This document shows positions 18,996 through 27,404 of a DNA stretch of 64,000 bases, piece by piece. The position numbers and the translations under genes were made by a program. Location: positions 3,472,001 through 3,536,000 of the forward strand of contig JBAGRP010000001.1 in assembly GCA_036924855.1 (NCBI GenBank), in the 5' to 3' direction. This DNA comes from Nitrobacteraceae bacterium AZCC 2146 (GTDB taxonomy: Bacteria > Pseudomonadota > Alphaproteobacteria > Rhizobiales > Xanthobacteraceae). A model generated the notes under the pieces. That model did not search any database, was not told the origin of the DNA, and worked only from the letters and a program-made list of their open reading frames with translations. The stretch's first letter is position 1, and the number at the start of each line of letters is the position of its first letter.

Positions 18996-19799
18996 CATTG
19001 CCTCAGGCGGCGCCATTCAGATTGTTCGAGACCTACGCTTTGATTGTGACCGCCGAAAGGAGTCAACCATGGAGCCTTTGAGTCTTCATTGCTTGAATAT
19101 TTCCTCCCTCAGTCCAGCGGCGATTTATTTTTTGAATGTCGATTATCGGCAGTACCCCCCGGTCCATCCCACTGGTCAGCTCGCGTGGGATCGTTTCGAG
19201 CTTCTTTCCTTCAAAAGCGAGAACAACTTCTCATCATCGGACCCACTCGCGCATGGTATCGGTGATGCATATCAATCGATGGTGCGTCGCATCTGCGGGT
19301 TGCCGCCGACCCGTTCAATGCTCGCCATCGCGTCGGCCACGAAGGCGACGCAAGGCTCGGTTGACTTCAATACAGCGATAGTCGCGGCCGGGAGTGGACC
19401 CCACCAACTGGTAGACGAATAACTCGACAACAGAGCTTGCCGAGTTAGACGACGGTCAGCGAGCGTCGCATCGACGGAAAGTGCGGTGCGTGAGCAAGTT
19501 AGCGCTGAAGATATTCTTGGATCGCCAAGCGCAGGCACTACCGCGCTTCCACGGCCTCTACGTTCGCATTGCGGCCAGCCCGAGGCCTGACCACAGCGGC
19601 AACGCACGACGTCTTGTCCGGTTGCAATCGGTGAACGACCAGGACAGAGGTATTGTCCAGAAAGTACTGATGGATTGCGGCAAACGGCCGGCTGTCCGAG
19701 ATACGCCATTCGATCACGTTGTGGGAGCGGCAAACGCTCCTTTAAGCGCAGTGGGAACGGACGTGCCTTCCGCCGCCTCTTTTCCAAGCCAAACATGGC
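18996..19799. other. Intergenic stretch of about 0.8 kb, probably decayed
   Basis: No gene is supported. Frames up to 117 codons exist (for example 19069-19422) but show no family signature, odd residue composition and no continuity. Its 3' neighbour is a chain of gene fragments, so this is likely degraded DNA. Confidence 0.4.
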
Positions 19800-20151
19800 T
19801 TCGGACGTCAGACCAGCCAACCGTGCGACCTGGAAACCGAACTTGGCATCCGGCTCTTCGATCGCACCACGCGCCGGGTGGAATTGACCGAAGGCGGCGT
19901 TGAATTCCACAATATCGCGGCGAAAATCATCGAAGATCTGGAATCGGCGACGCGTAACGCGCACGAGCTGGCAGAGCGAAAGCGTGGGCGTGTGATCATT
20001 GCGGCACCGCCGCTGCTTGCTGCAGCTATCGTGCCTCGCGCGATCGCTGATTTTCGGCGCAAATATCCCGGCATCGAGGTCAGGCTGATCGACGCTAGGA
20101 CCGACCAGATCGTCGAATACGTCCGCTCCGGCCAGGTCGATTGCGGGCTCG
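19800..20151 (+). pseudogene. LysR-family regulator fragment
   Basis: The frame reads DLETELGIRLFDRTTRRVEL, the end of a LysR HTH and its wing, then the linker helix, and the first part of the effector domain (RVIIAAPPLLAAAIVPRAIA ... GIEVRLIDARTDQIVEYVRSG). The first 30 or so residues, including the recognition helix, are missing. Homology stops at about 20151 (VDCGLGS), where the sequence changes abruptly into a different gene in another frame. It cannot produce a working regulator. Confidence 0.7.
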
Positions 20152-20493
20152 GCAGTCCTCAACGAGGTCCTCGCTCGAATCAACCTCAACGCGCGCCTCG
20201 TATTGTGCGGTTCGATTTCGAAATCCGACGCCACCACGCCACAGCCCGGCCCAGCGAACTACTCCAATCTGGTGGCTAGGCGTGCACGCATACAGGGCTT
20301 CACCGGGCTTGATTATCCCGCGCGGATTCCCGAGGCCTTCGAGGCGCTAGGCAGTTGGCATCGGGTCGGCAGCCTCGTACACAAGGAGGACGTTGCGTGT
20401 GAGCTGGGGAATGCGCCGAAAGGGTTGCTGCGTTTGTTCTCCGGCGCGAACTTCGGAAAGCAGATCGTAAAAGTTGCCGACACGGCTGCCTAG
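20152..20493 (+). pseudogene. MDR-family NADP-dependent oxidoreductase, C-terminal fragment
   Basis: From the junction, a new frame encodes the last 113 residues of an NADP-dependent oxidoreductase of the leukotriene B4 12-hydroxydehydrogenase/YncB type. It shows the end of the Rossmann fold (NEVLARINLNARLVLCGSIS), the GPANYSNLVARRARIQGF loop and the terminal LRLFSGANFGKQIVKVA. The catalytic domain and nucleotide loop are absent. The stop is natural. The fragment is joined to a LysR fragment without any insertion-sequence end, so the fusion arose by deletion. Confidence 0.7.
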
Positions 20494-20502
20494 GAGTCGA
20501 CC

Positions 20503-20562
20503 GTGAAGGTCCACGCTCACCAGACTGCGCCGACGCAATTCGTCGAGGCCAAGGGCGCGGGT
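20503..20562 (+). pseudogene. Alpha/beta-hydrolase N-terminal stub
   Basis: Ten bases after the oxidoreductase fragment, a GTG frame reads VKVHAHQTAPTQFVEAKGAG. It resembles the start of the hydrolase stub at 59731 in this window (MTTHTHLTAPTRFVETNGV). Homology is lost after about 20 codons. Because only a short stretch supports it, the assignment depends on that internal comparison. Confidence 0.4.
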
Positions 20563-20655
20563 CTTCAGACGAGATCTTGGACAGCAACGATTGCTTGCGC
20601 ACGTTCGCCCCGCGCTGGAACGCACCTGGCTTGGCTTGACCGCACAATTGGGTAA

Positions 20656-20685
20656 GCGGAAGCGCGGCGGCGGCCGCGCTTCCGC
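20656..20685 (-). terminator. Strong hairpin after the OYE gene
   Basis: A perfect 13-base GC-rich stem, GCGGAAGCGCGGC/GCCGCGCTTCCGC, with a four-base loop starts five bases beyond the stop of the minus-strand ene-reductase. It lacks a T-run but is very stable, and it also faces the decayed genes on the other strand. Confidence 0.5.
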
Positions 20686-20689
20686 CGTC

Positions 20690-21811
20690 TCAAGCCATCA
20701 CAGCGGCTTCCCCATACGCCGGATAATCGATATAGCCCTTCGCCTCGAAGGTGTAGAACGTGTTGCGATCATAAGGACTGAGCGGCATCCCCTTTTCGAT
20801 CCGCTTCGGTAAATCGGGGTTCGAAATGAAGTGCCTACCGAACGCCACGAGATCGGCGTCGCCCTTTGCGACAATTGCCTCCGCCGTCTCCGGCTCGAAG
20901 CCGCCGGCGGCCATGATGGCGCCCTTGAAGATCTTACGCAGGTGCTCCGCCGCGATCGGCGCCTGCCCTTCCGCAATCACAACGTTACCCTTCACGCGCG
21001 GTTCGACGACATGGAGATAGGCGAGCCCGAAACGGTTCAGCTCTCCGGTCAGATGATCGAACAGCGCCCTTGGGTTGCTGTCGCCCATGCTGTTCCACTT
21101 GCCGTCCGGACCGATCCGCACGGCGACGCGGTCACCGCCGACCACCGAGGTCATCGCTTCGACGACTTCGAGAACGAAACGGCTGCGGTTTGCGATTGAG
21201 CCTCCGTAGCTGTCAGTGCGTTTGTTGCTGCTGTCCTGCAGGAACTGGTCGGGCAGATAGCCATTGGCGGCGTGTAGCTCAACGCCGTCGAAGCCGGCGT
21301 CCTTGGCTCGAACGCTGGCCTTGCGGTAATCCTCGACGATGCCCTCAATTTCAGAGATTTCCAGCGCCCGGTGGGGAGAGACCTGCTTCCATCCACTCGG
21401 GGTCGAGGTGAGATTATTGGGGTCTTCCCAATAGGCCGAATTGACCGAGGCGGAAACTGGCGACGAGCCGCGGGTTACATCTACATGCGAGGAGCGACCG
21501 GTATGCCAGAGCTGCGCGAAGATGCGCCCGCCTTTTGCGTGGACGGCCGCCGTAACTTTCTTCCAGCCCGCCACCTGCTCGTCGGAGAACATCCCCGGCG
21601 CGCCAAACCAACCACGGGCCGATGGTGAAACCGGCGCCGCCTCCGCAATTATTAGTCCTCCATCGGAGGCGCGCTGTGCGTAGTATTGGACCATCAGGTC
21701 GCTCGGTACATCGCCGGAAAGACTCGCCCGCGATCGCGTGAGCGGCGCCATGACGACGCGATGCTTCAGCGGCACCGGGCCGACGTGAGTGGCGGAAAAC
21801 AGCTTCGACAT
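20690..21811 (-). CDS. Old Yellow Enzyme family ene-reductase (NemA-like)
   Basis: This FMN-dependent alpha/beta barrel of 373 residues reduces activated C=C bonds (N-ethylmaleimide, enones, nitro-esters) with NADPH. The start PLKHRVVMAPLTRSRAS, the flavin-contacting LWHTGRSSHVD, and the substrate-binding His/Asn pair in VELHAANGYLPDQFLQ are clear, as are the C-terminal phosphate-binding segments (MAAGGFEPETAEAI; VAFGRHFISNPDLP). GGAG lies seven bases before the chosen ATG at 21811. It is divergent from a second OYE gene at 22381 and flanked by a hairpin at its 3' end. Confidence 0.92.
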   Translation of the reverse strand: MSKLFSATHVGPVPLKHRVVMAPLTRSRASLSGDVPSDLMVQYYAQRASDGGLIIAEAAPVSPSARGWFGAPGMFSDEQVAGWKKVTAAVHAKGGRIFAQLWHTGRSSHVDVTRGSSPVSASVNSAYWEDPNNLTSTPSGWKQVSPHRALEISEIEGIVEDYRKASVRAKDAGFDGVELHAANGYLPDQFLQDSSNKRTDSYGGSIANRSRFVLEVVEAMTSVVGGDRVAVRIGPDGKWNSMGDSNPRALFDHLTGELNRFGLAYLHVVEPRVKGNVVIAEGQAPIAAEHLRKIFKGAIMAAGGFEPETAEAIVAKGDADLVAFGRHFISNPDLPKRIEKGMPLSPYDRNTFYTFEAKGYIDYPAYGEAAVMA

Positions 21812-22380
21812 CAGGATCTCCATAGTTGAAAATTTGACAGCCGACCACGACCGGCCTCGCAGCATCGGGATTTCCCGGCTTGGTCAGACATCTAGGCTAC
21901 TGCGATCCATGGATAATGGTGGCCTTTCTCCAGACACTGCGGACAGCTGGGGCTTCAATGCGACACCACAACGACGCGCCATGGCTTCCGGAAAAACACA
22001 CAGTCAAAGAGTACGTTGGGGGCGGGCCATCGTCGGATGGTTCTTCGAGGTCTACATGATAAGGTCGTAGGTCTCCTCTCAGTGCGCGCCAGTGGGGCCG
22101 GCAGGATCGCGCTCCAATGCTCATTCGGGAGACTAGCATCCGGGCTGGATGGAGCCGCAGCGGACCGTCGCAATTCAACCGAAGCGGTTCGGACCTTCCT
22201 GTCCGCTATGGATGCATGTTTCAGAAACAAGATAGAGCCGTTTTGTTCATTGCGGATCTCTGAGTCCGCTCCGTCCGGACGCAGGCGCGTATTTTCGCGC
22301 CGGCTCTAAAGCCCTATCTCGTCAGAGATAGGGTGGCGTTTTGCTATCCACCAAGCATCATCGATGAAGGCGCCACCGAC
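21812..22380. other. Divergent intergenic region between two OYE genes
   Basis: The control regions of both ene-reductase genes must lie here. I see the hairpin at 22312-22333 but no gene. No regulator gene separates the pair. Confidence 0.4.
22312..22333 (+). promoter_or_regulatory. Inverted repeat upstream of OYE gene
   Basis: A perfect 9-base inverted repeat, CCCTATCTC/GAGATAGGG, with a four-base gap lies 48 bases before the ATG of the second OYE gene. It could be an operator or a leader hairpin. There is no gene immediately upstream on this strand that it would terminate. Confidence 0.4.
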
Positions 22381-23544
22381 ATGACCACCAAAAGAGCAAT
22401 CGTGCCGACCGGCACTCAATCTGCCAAAAAGAACATTCTTTTCTCTCCCTTCAAGGCAGGAACGATAGAGTTTTCCCATCGCGTTGTGCATGCACCGACG
22501 ACCCGGCTTCGGGCGGACCCCGACCATACCCCGAGCGCGATGATGGTCGATTACTACGAACAGCGGGCATCCGCCGGCGGGCTCATCATCACGGAGAGCG
22601 CCCATCCGTCTTACGACAGTCGCGGATATGAAGGCGCGCCAGGAATTTACACGGACGCGCATGTCGAGGGCTGGAAGCGGATCGTTGACGCCGTTCACGC
22701 CAAGGGCGGCAAGATCGTCATGCAGATCGCCCATGACGGACGTCAATCGCATGTCGATCTCAGCAATGGTGCGGCGCCGATCGCGCCGTCCATCGTGCCC
22801 TTCGAGGGACAGGCGCTGACGAAAGACGGCTGGAAGCCTGTGTCGCCACATCGGGCGCTCGACATCCATGAGATTTCGGAGCTTGTCGAATCGTTTCGCG
22901 AGGCAGCCCAGCGCGCAAAGGAAGCGGGCTTTGACGGCGTCGAATTACACAATGCCAACGGCTATCTGGCGGACACCTTCCTGCAGGATGGAACGAACAA
23001 GCGAACCGACCGCTACGGCGGCTCCGTCGAGAACCGCGCTCGCTTCTCGCTCGAACTTGTGGAAGCCTTCGTATCGGTTTGGGGACCGGGTCGCGTCGGT
23101 GTGCGTATTTCACCGAGCGGCCAATGGGGCGCCATTTCCGACAGCGACCCCGAGGCGACGTTTGGCTATTTCGCCGGGCAGCTGAACCACTACCCCCTAG
23201 CCTATCTGCACATCATTGAGCCTCGCGTAATGGGTGTTGAGACAATTTCCGATGGCCAACCTCCAGTAGCATCTGTCTTTCTGCGCCAGATTTACAAGGG
23301 AGCAATTATCTCCGCCGGCGGCTTCGATCGCGCAGGCGCCGAAGCAATCCTGCAGCAGGGCGATGCCGATCTGGTCGCATTCGGCAGGTTCTTTACTTCC
23401 AATCCGGACCTCCCAGAGCGATTCCGGAGAGATCTGCCGCTAACGCCCTACTATCGCGACGCATTTTGGGGAGGCACGGAACGCTGGTATAGTGATTTTG
23501 CTCCGCATCCGGACTCTTCAGGAAGCAACGATGCCGCAGTATAG
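22381..23544 (+). CDS. Old Yellow Enzyme family ene-reductase (second copy)
   Basis: This 387-residue OYE-family FMN reductase has the barrel start EFSHRVVHAPTTRLRADPDH, the flavin/substrate loop QIAHDGRQSHVD, the His/Asn pair in VELHNANGYLADTFLQ, and the C-terminal phosphate-binding loops (SAGGFDRAGAEAI; VAFGRFFTSNPDLPERF). It is clearly divergent from the 20690 copy; for example, APTTR replaces APLTR. The ATG at 22381 is chosen over an upstream in-frame codon because upstream residues show no conservation. An ene-reductase pseudogene at 25751 shares its C-terminal FWGGTE signature, so those two are the closer relatives. Confidence 0.9.
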   Translation: MTTKRAIVPTGTQSAKKNILFSPFKAGTIEFSHRVVHAPTTRLRADPDHTPSAMMVDYYEQRASAGGLIITESAHPSYDSRGYEGAPGIYTDAHVEGWKRIVDAVHAKGGKIVMQIAHDGRQSHVDLSNGAAPIAPSIVPFEGQALTKDGWKPVSPHRALDIHEISELVESFREAAQRAKEAGFDGVELHNANGYLADTFLQDGTNKRTDRYGGSVENRARFSLELVEAFVSVWGPGRVGVRISPSGQWGAISDSDPEATFGYFAGQLNHYPLAYLHIIEPRVMGVETISDGQPPVASVFLRQIYKGAIISAGGFDRAGAEAILQQGDADLVAFGRFFTSNPDLPERFRRDLPLTPYYRDAFWGGTERWYSDFAPHPDSSGSNDAAV

Positions 23545-23923
23545 AAGTCCAGGAGACGCGGTAACCATCCCCGCGCAACCCGCTTCGACAATCCCGCGAA
23601 ACGGCGCAATGCTCCGTAACCAATACCGAACTCTCGGCCGTGCTGCTCCAAATCCTCGCGTGCCGGGTCGTAAGCGTCTTCTGATGTGGGCTTGCTCGAC
23701 AAACGTGCGGAGCGATGCGGGCCTCGTATCGTTCGACCGGCACTTCTCGGCAACCCGGATCTTCCGGGGGCGGCTGCGGCTGACCCTCGAACTTGCGCCC
23801 TGCGACCGCGCCCCCCTCTGGCGCGGCGGCGACTGCGATTTTCCGTTCCAGAGGAATGTCGCCAAGTTGTGTTGAAGACTGAACTACGGACGAAGCTTCT
23901 TGCACGCTCCGTCCGTAGCCCTC
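23545..23923. other. Convergent intergenic stretch
   Basis: It lies between the ends of the OYE gene and a minus-strand LysR gene. Overlapping open frames exist on both strands, but none resembles a known protein or has a ribosome-binding site. Confidence 0.4.
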
Positions 23924-24817
23924 TCAGGTCTTTCCAGCCAGCAGGTTCTGCGCCATGAACTCCACGAAGGTTTTCACCTTCGGCGAAGGATGCCGGCTTG
24001 GCGGCCACAGGATCTGGAGCGAGCCGGTATGGCGCAGATGCGGATCGAGAACGGAACGAAGAGTGCCTGCATCAAGCTGGCGCCGCACTGTGAATGTCGG
24101 CGTGTAGACGAGGCCGAGGCCGCGTTCGGCCAATTCGATTAAGGGCTCCATGGTGCTGACGACGATTGAGGCCGGCGGTTCGATGTCCAACGGCACGCCG
24201 TCGGTGCTAAGCACCCACCGTTCGAATTTCCCCGTCCCTGACCACCGGTGATAGAGGCACGCGTGTCCGGCAAGATCGTTCGGATATTCAGGCACTCCCC
24301 GTTGAGCGAAGTAGTCGGGCGATCCGACGATGACATAGGAGAAGGTGCCGAGCGTCCGCATCATCAGGTTCGAGTCGTTTACACTGCCCGTCCGGATGAC
24401 GACGTCGAACCCCTCCTCGATGACGTCGACAAGCCTATCTGTAAAATCGAGATCGAGTTCGATGGACGGATGGGCCCGGGCGAACGCCGAGAGCGACGGC
24501 ATCATCAACATGCCAATTAGCGGTAGGCTGATGCGCAGCTTGCCGCTCGGCGATGTCGTCGATTGGGCGATCTCCATTTCGGCCGCCTCGATCTCCCCGA
24601 AGATCGTTTGACACCGCTTTAGAAACTTCTCGCCTTCCGACGTCAGTGTCACCTTGCGCGTGCTGCGATGGAGAAGCTGCACCCCGAGACGCTCTTCGAG
24701 ACGAGCGACCGCCTTGCCTACCGCCGACGGGGATATGCCCAAGTCCCTTCCGGCTGCCGTGAAGCTCCTGGCTTCGGCAGCGCGAATGAAGGCATTGAGA
24801 GGGGCCAATCTGTCCAT
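23924..24817 (-). CDS. LysR-family regulator, last gene of the reductase operon
   Basis: This 297-residue LysR protein begins MDRLAPLNAFIRAAEARSFT, with HTH DLGISPSAVGKAVARLEERL, then a CrgA-like effector domain (GKLRISLPLIGMLMMPSLSA; DLDFTDRLVDVIEEGFDVVI). The start codon at 24817 is only eleven bases beyond the stop of the aldo/keto reductase gene, so the regulator is probably co-transcribed with it. The LysR protein at 26289 is a clear paralogue and shares long stretches with this one. Both likely respond to related electrophilic or carbonyl compounds, which is inference from the reductase neighbours. Confidence 0.88.
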   Translation of the reverse strand: MDRLAPLNAFIRAAEARSFTAAGRDLGISPSAVGKAVARLEERLGVQLLHRSTRKVTLTSEGEKFLKRCQTIFGEIEAAEMEIAQSTTSPSGKLRISLPLIGMLMMPSLSAFARAHPSIELDLDFTDRLVDVIEEGFDVVIRTGSVNDSNLMMRTLGTFSYVIVGSPDYFAQRGVPEYPNDLAGHACLYHRWSGTGKFERWVLSTDGVPLDIEPPASIVVSTMEPLIELAERGLGLVYTPTFTVRRQLDAGTLRSVLDPHLRHTGSLQILWPPSRHPSPKVKTFVEFMAQNLLAGKT

Positions 24818-24828
24818 GATACGAACCG

Positions 24829-25689
24829 CTAGGCTCTGTGGCCGAGCATGTCCAGCGTGGCGAATTCCTCGTCGCTCAACCGGATACCTGCAGCAGCCAC
24901 GTTCTCCGCCAAGTGAGCAACCTTCGACGTACCAGGGATGGGCAGCATTACCGGACTGCGCTTCAAGATCCAAGCCAGCGCGATCTGACCGGGCGTGGCG
25001 CGATGGCCCTTTGCGATCACATCGAGAGCGCCGCCCGGCTTCGCTAGGCTGCCGGCCGCAAGTGGAAAGAACGGTATGAACTCGATTCCCTTCTGCTCGC
25101 AATAATCCAGCACCGCTTCATGCGTCCTATCGGCGAGGTTGTACTGGTTCTGCACGGTCGCTACCGAAAAGAATGCGGATGCGGCCTCGATGTCCTTGAC
25201 CGAGACCTCGCTTAAACCAACGTGCCGTACGACGCCCTCGTCGATCAGCGATCGCACAGCCCTGAATTGATCGTCCCGCGGTGTGCCGGGGTCGATGCGG
25301 TGCAGTTGCCACAGACCGATCTGGCCGATGCCCAGGCGCTTCAGGCTGCCGTGCTCCTGCTTGCGGAGATAGTCGGGCTTTCCGTTCGGCGACCACTGCT
25401 GCGGTCCTGACCGCATCAGGCCCGCCTTCGTCGCGACGAGCACGCCCGTGTAGGGATGAAGCACCTCACGGATGAGCTCTTCCGAGACGTTGGGACCGTA
25501 AGAGTCCGCGGTATCGACGAAATTGACACCGAGGCGAACGAGACGTCCGAGCGCCCTTACCGCTTCCGGACGGTCGGCGGGTTCGCCCCAGATGCCAGGC
25601 CCCGTGATGCGCATGGCACCGAAACCCAGCCGGTTGATCTCTATTTCGCCACCGACGCGAAAGATGCCGGCTTCATTGGCCTTGGTCAT
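24829..25689 (-). CDS. Aldo/keto reductase family oxidoreductase
   Basis: This NADPH-dependent (beta/alpha)8-barrel carbonyl reductase of 286 residues shows the catalytic tetrad: Asp and Tyr in [19 protein letters not shown], Lys in [11 protein letters not shown], and His in WQLHRIDP. The C-terminal NADP-phosphate site is also visible ([19 protein letters not shown]). The start MTKANEAG at 25689 is 61 bases after the stop of an OYE remnant, and the LysR gene follows after 11 bases. The layout suggests an OYE-AKR-LysR operon whose first gene has decayed. The substrate is unknown; related proteins reduce aldehydes and ketones broadly. Confidence 0.9.
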   Translation of the reverse strand: MTKANEAGIFRVGGEIEINRLGFGAMRITGPGIWGEPADRPEAVRALGRLVRLGVNFVDTADSYGPNVSEELIREVLHPYTGVLVATKAGLMRSGPQQWSPNGKPDYLRKQEHGSLKRLGIGQIGLWQLHRIDPGTPRDDQFRAVRSLIDEGVVRHVGLSEVSVKDIEAASAFFSVATVQNQYNLADRTHEAVLDYCEQKGIEFIPFFPLAAGSLAKPGGALDVIAKGHRATPGQIALAWILKRSPVMLPIPGTSKVAHLAENVAAAGIRLSDEEFATLDMLGHRA

Positions 25690-25750
25690 CAAATGCTCCA
25701 GATGTTTTGCTGAATCCTGCGTAGCCGGTCGGCTGGGGCTGGGACGACGA

Positions 25751-26103
25751 TCAAGCATCGGCTTTCAAGCGCGCATCGATCTTCGGAAAGTCCTTGTAGT
25801 CCTTCTCGGTCCCGCCCCAGAACGTCGAGCGGCCGTGGGGAGTGAGCGGAAGGCCTAGCCTCCACCGCTCCGGCAGGTCAGGATTGGACGTAAAGTGTCT
25901 TCCGAACAATACAAAATCAGCATCTCCGCATTCGACGATCGCTTCTGCACTTTCATGGGAGGATGCCCGCTGCGCACAACGGTCTACCATCATATCGCTC
26001 GCGCCATCGTCCTGTCGGAGCGCAGGCGCGTCAGTGGTGCCATGACGGCGCGGTGGGACAGCGAAATGGTGCTTAATGTGACAAGCCTGAAGAGCTTGGA
26101 CAT
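25751..26103 (-). pseudogene. Old Yellow Enzyme gene with internal deletion and frameshift
   Basis: The minus strand starts MSKLFRLVTLSTISLSHRAV followed by MAPLTRLRSD, the normal OYE N-terminus. Near 26015-26025 the frame shifts and continues DDGASDMMVDRCAQRAS, the next expected block. It then jumps directly to SAEAIVECGDADFVLFGRHF and the normal C-terminus ending at 25751. Roughly 250 central residues, including the flavin loop and the His/Asn pair, are missing. The product cannot be active. The intact AKR and LysR genes downstream show it once headed their operon. Confidence 0.85.
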
Positions 26104-26288
26104 GCCGGTCTCCGGTGGAGGTGGTGAGCCATTCCTTCCCGCCACAACAGCTTGCAGCGGTGGTTTAATTGCTTAGAAATGGCCGCTGAATTGCGATTGT
26201 TCCGAAGTAGTGCGAATGTGCCTTTCCGGCAAAGGCTCGCAGTTCACAACACTCCGGACCCCCATGTCTCCAATCGGGATAGTCGAAC

Positions 26289-27230
26289 TTGGATAGCGTC
26301 AGTGCCTTGACCGTTTTCGTGCGTGCCGCAGAGGCCCGAAGCTTCACCGAGGCGGGACGGCAACTCAGCTTAACCTCCTCCGCCATCGGCAAGACGGTCG
26401 CCCGGCTGGAGGAGCGGCTCGGGGTCCGCCTTTTTCATCGCAGCACCCGCAGCATGACGCTGACCAACGAGGGGGCGCTCTTCCTGGAGAGTTGCCGCCG
26501 TATTCTTTCAGAAATCGAGACCGTGGAGTCGGAGTTCGCCCAGACTAAGGGTGTCCCGCGGGGTAAGTTGCGGGTCAGCCTGCCGCTAATCGGTATGCTG
26601 ATGATGCCGACGCTAAGCGAATTTATGCGGACATATCCCGACATCGAGCTCGACATCGATTTCACCGACCACCTCGTCGATGTCGTCGAAGGCGGATACG
26701 ACGTCGTAGTGCGCAGCGGCGAAGCGGTGGACTCACGGCTGATCGCGCGCACCCTTGGGACCTACCGTCTACAGGTCGTGGGGTCGCCGGCCTACTTCAG
26801 ACGAGCCGGCCTGCCCTCCTCGCCGGAAGACCTGGTTGGACACGCATGCCTGCATCATAAGTATCCGACCATCGGCAAGTTGCAAAAATGGCCGTTCAAG
26901 CGGTCTTCCGGGGAGCCAGACCTTGTGCTGCCAATCGCCGCAGCTTCAAGCATCGTGGAGCCGCTCGTCTCATTGGCCGAGGACGGCGTCGGAATCGCGT
27001 GCGTTCCCGATTTCGCCGTCCGGAAGCAGATCGCCGCCGGCACGCTGGTCACTATCCTCGACGAGCACATCGAACATCGCGGGGCCTTTCGCGCCGTATG
27101 GCCGTCTGGCCGTCTCATGCCACCGAAGGTCCGAGCGTTCGTGGATTTCATGGCGGAAAATCTGTTCGCCGCGCCGGTCCAGAGCAAGGTCCGCCGCACC
27201 GGCAAGAACGCCGCAGCTGCCAACACGTAG
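26289..27230 (+). CDS. LysR-family regulator, divergent from the broken OYE operon
   Basis: This LysR protein of 313 residues has HTH FTEAGRQLSLTSSAIGKTVA, then RLEERLGVRLFHRSTRSM, and effector domain GKLRVSLPLIGMLMMPTLSE. The only reasonable start is a TTG at 26289 (LDSVSALTVFVRAAEARS), with a weak upstream ribosome-binding site. The C-terminal 20 residues are basic and Ala-rich (RRTGKNAAAANT). It is a paralogue of the LysR at 23924 and reads away from the decayed OYE gene, so it probably regulated that operon. The monooxygenase gene follows downstream and could also be a target. Confidence 0.86.
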   Translation: MDSVSALTVFVRAAEARSFTEAGRQLSLTSSAIGKTVARLEERLGVRLFHRSTRSMTLTNEGALFLESCRRILSEIETVESEFAQTKGVPRGKLRVSLPLIGMLMMPTLSEFMRTYPDIELDIDFTDHLVDVVEGGYDVVVRSGEAVDSRLIARTLGTYRLQVVGSPAYFRRAGLPSSPEDLVGHACLHHKYPTIGKLQKWPFKRSSGEPDLVLPIAAASSIVEPLVSLAEDGVGIACVPDFAVRKQIAAGTLVTILDEHIEHRGAFRAVWPSGRLMPPKVRAFVDFMAENLFAAPVQSKVRRTGKNAAAANT

Positions 27231-27404
27231 CTTCTTGGAGCATCGGCCGGATTGCGGACCGATCGTCCAATGTGTGCGGACCCGAAGCCGTATTTTCTCG
27301 CGCCGCTACCTCTCCACTATCCGGACAGAGACCCATCGGCATCTCCGATCGAAATACCGGGTTGCCGGCATACTCGCGCGGGGTTCCTGAAGGAGAGCAT
27401 ACAA

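Noticed and set aside
19272..20237. A 321-codon minus-strand frame
   Set aside because: It runs opposite to clear LysR and oxidoreductase fragments and has no recognisable motif despite its length.
23451..24008. A 185-codon minus-strand frame between OYE and LysR
   Set aside because: It is Arg/Ala-rich, overlaps the ends of two real genes and has no family motif.
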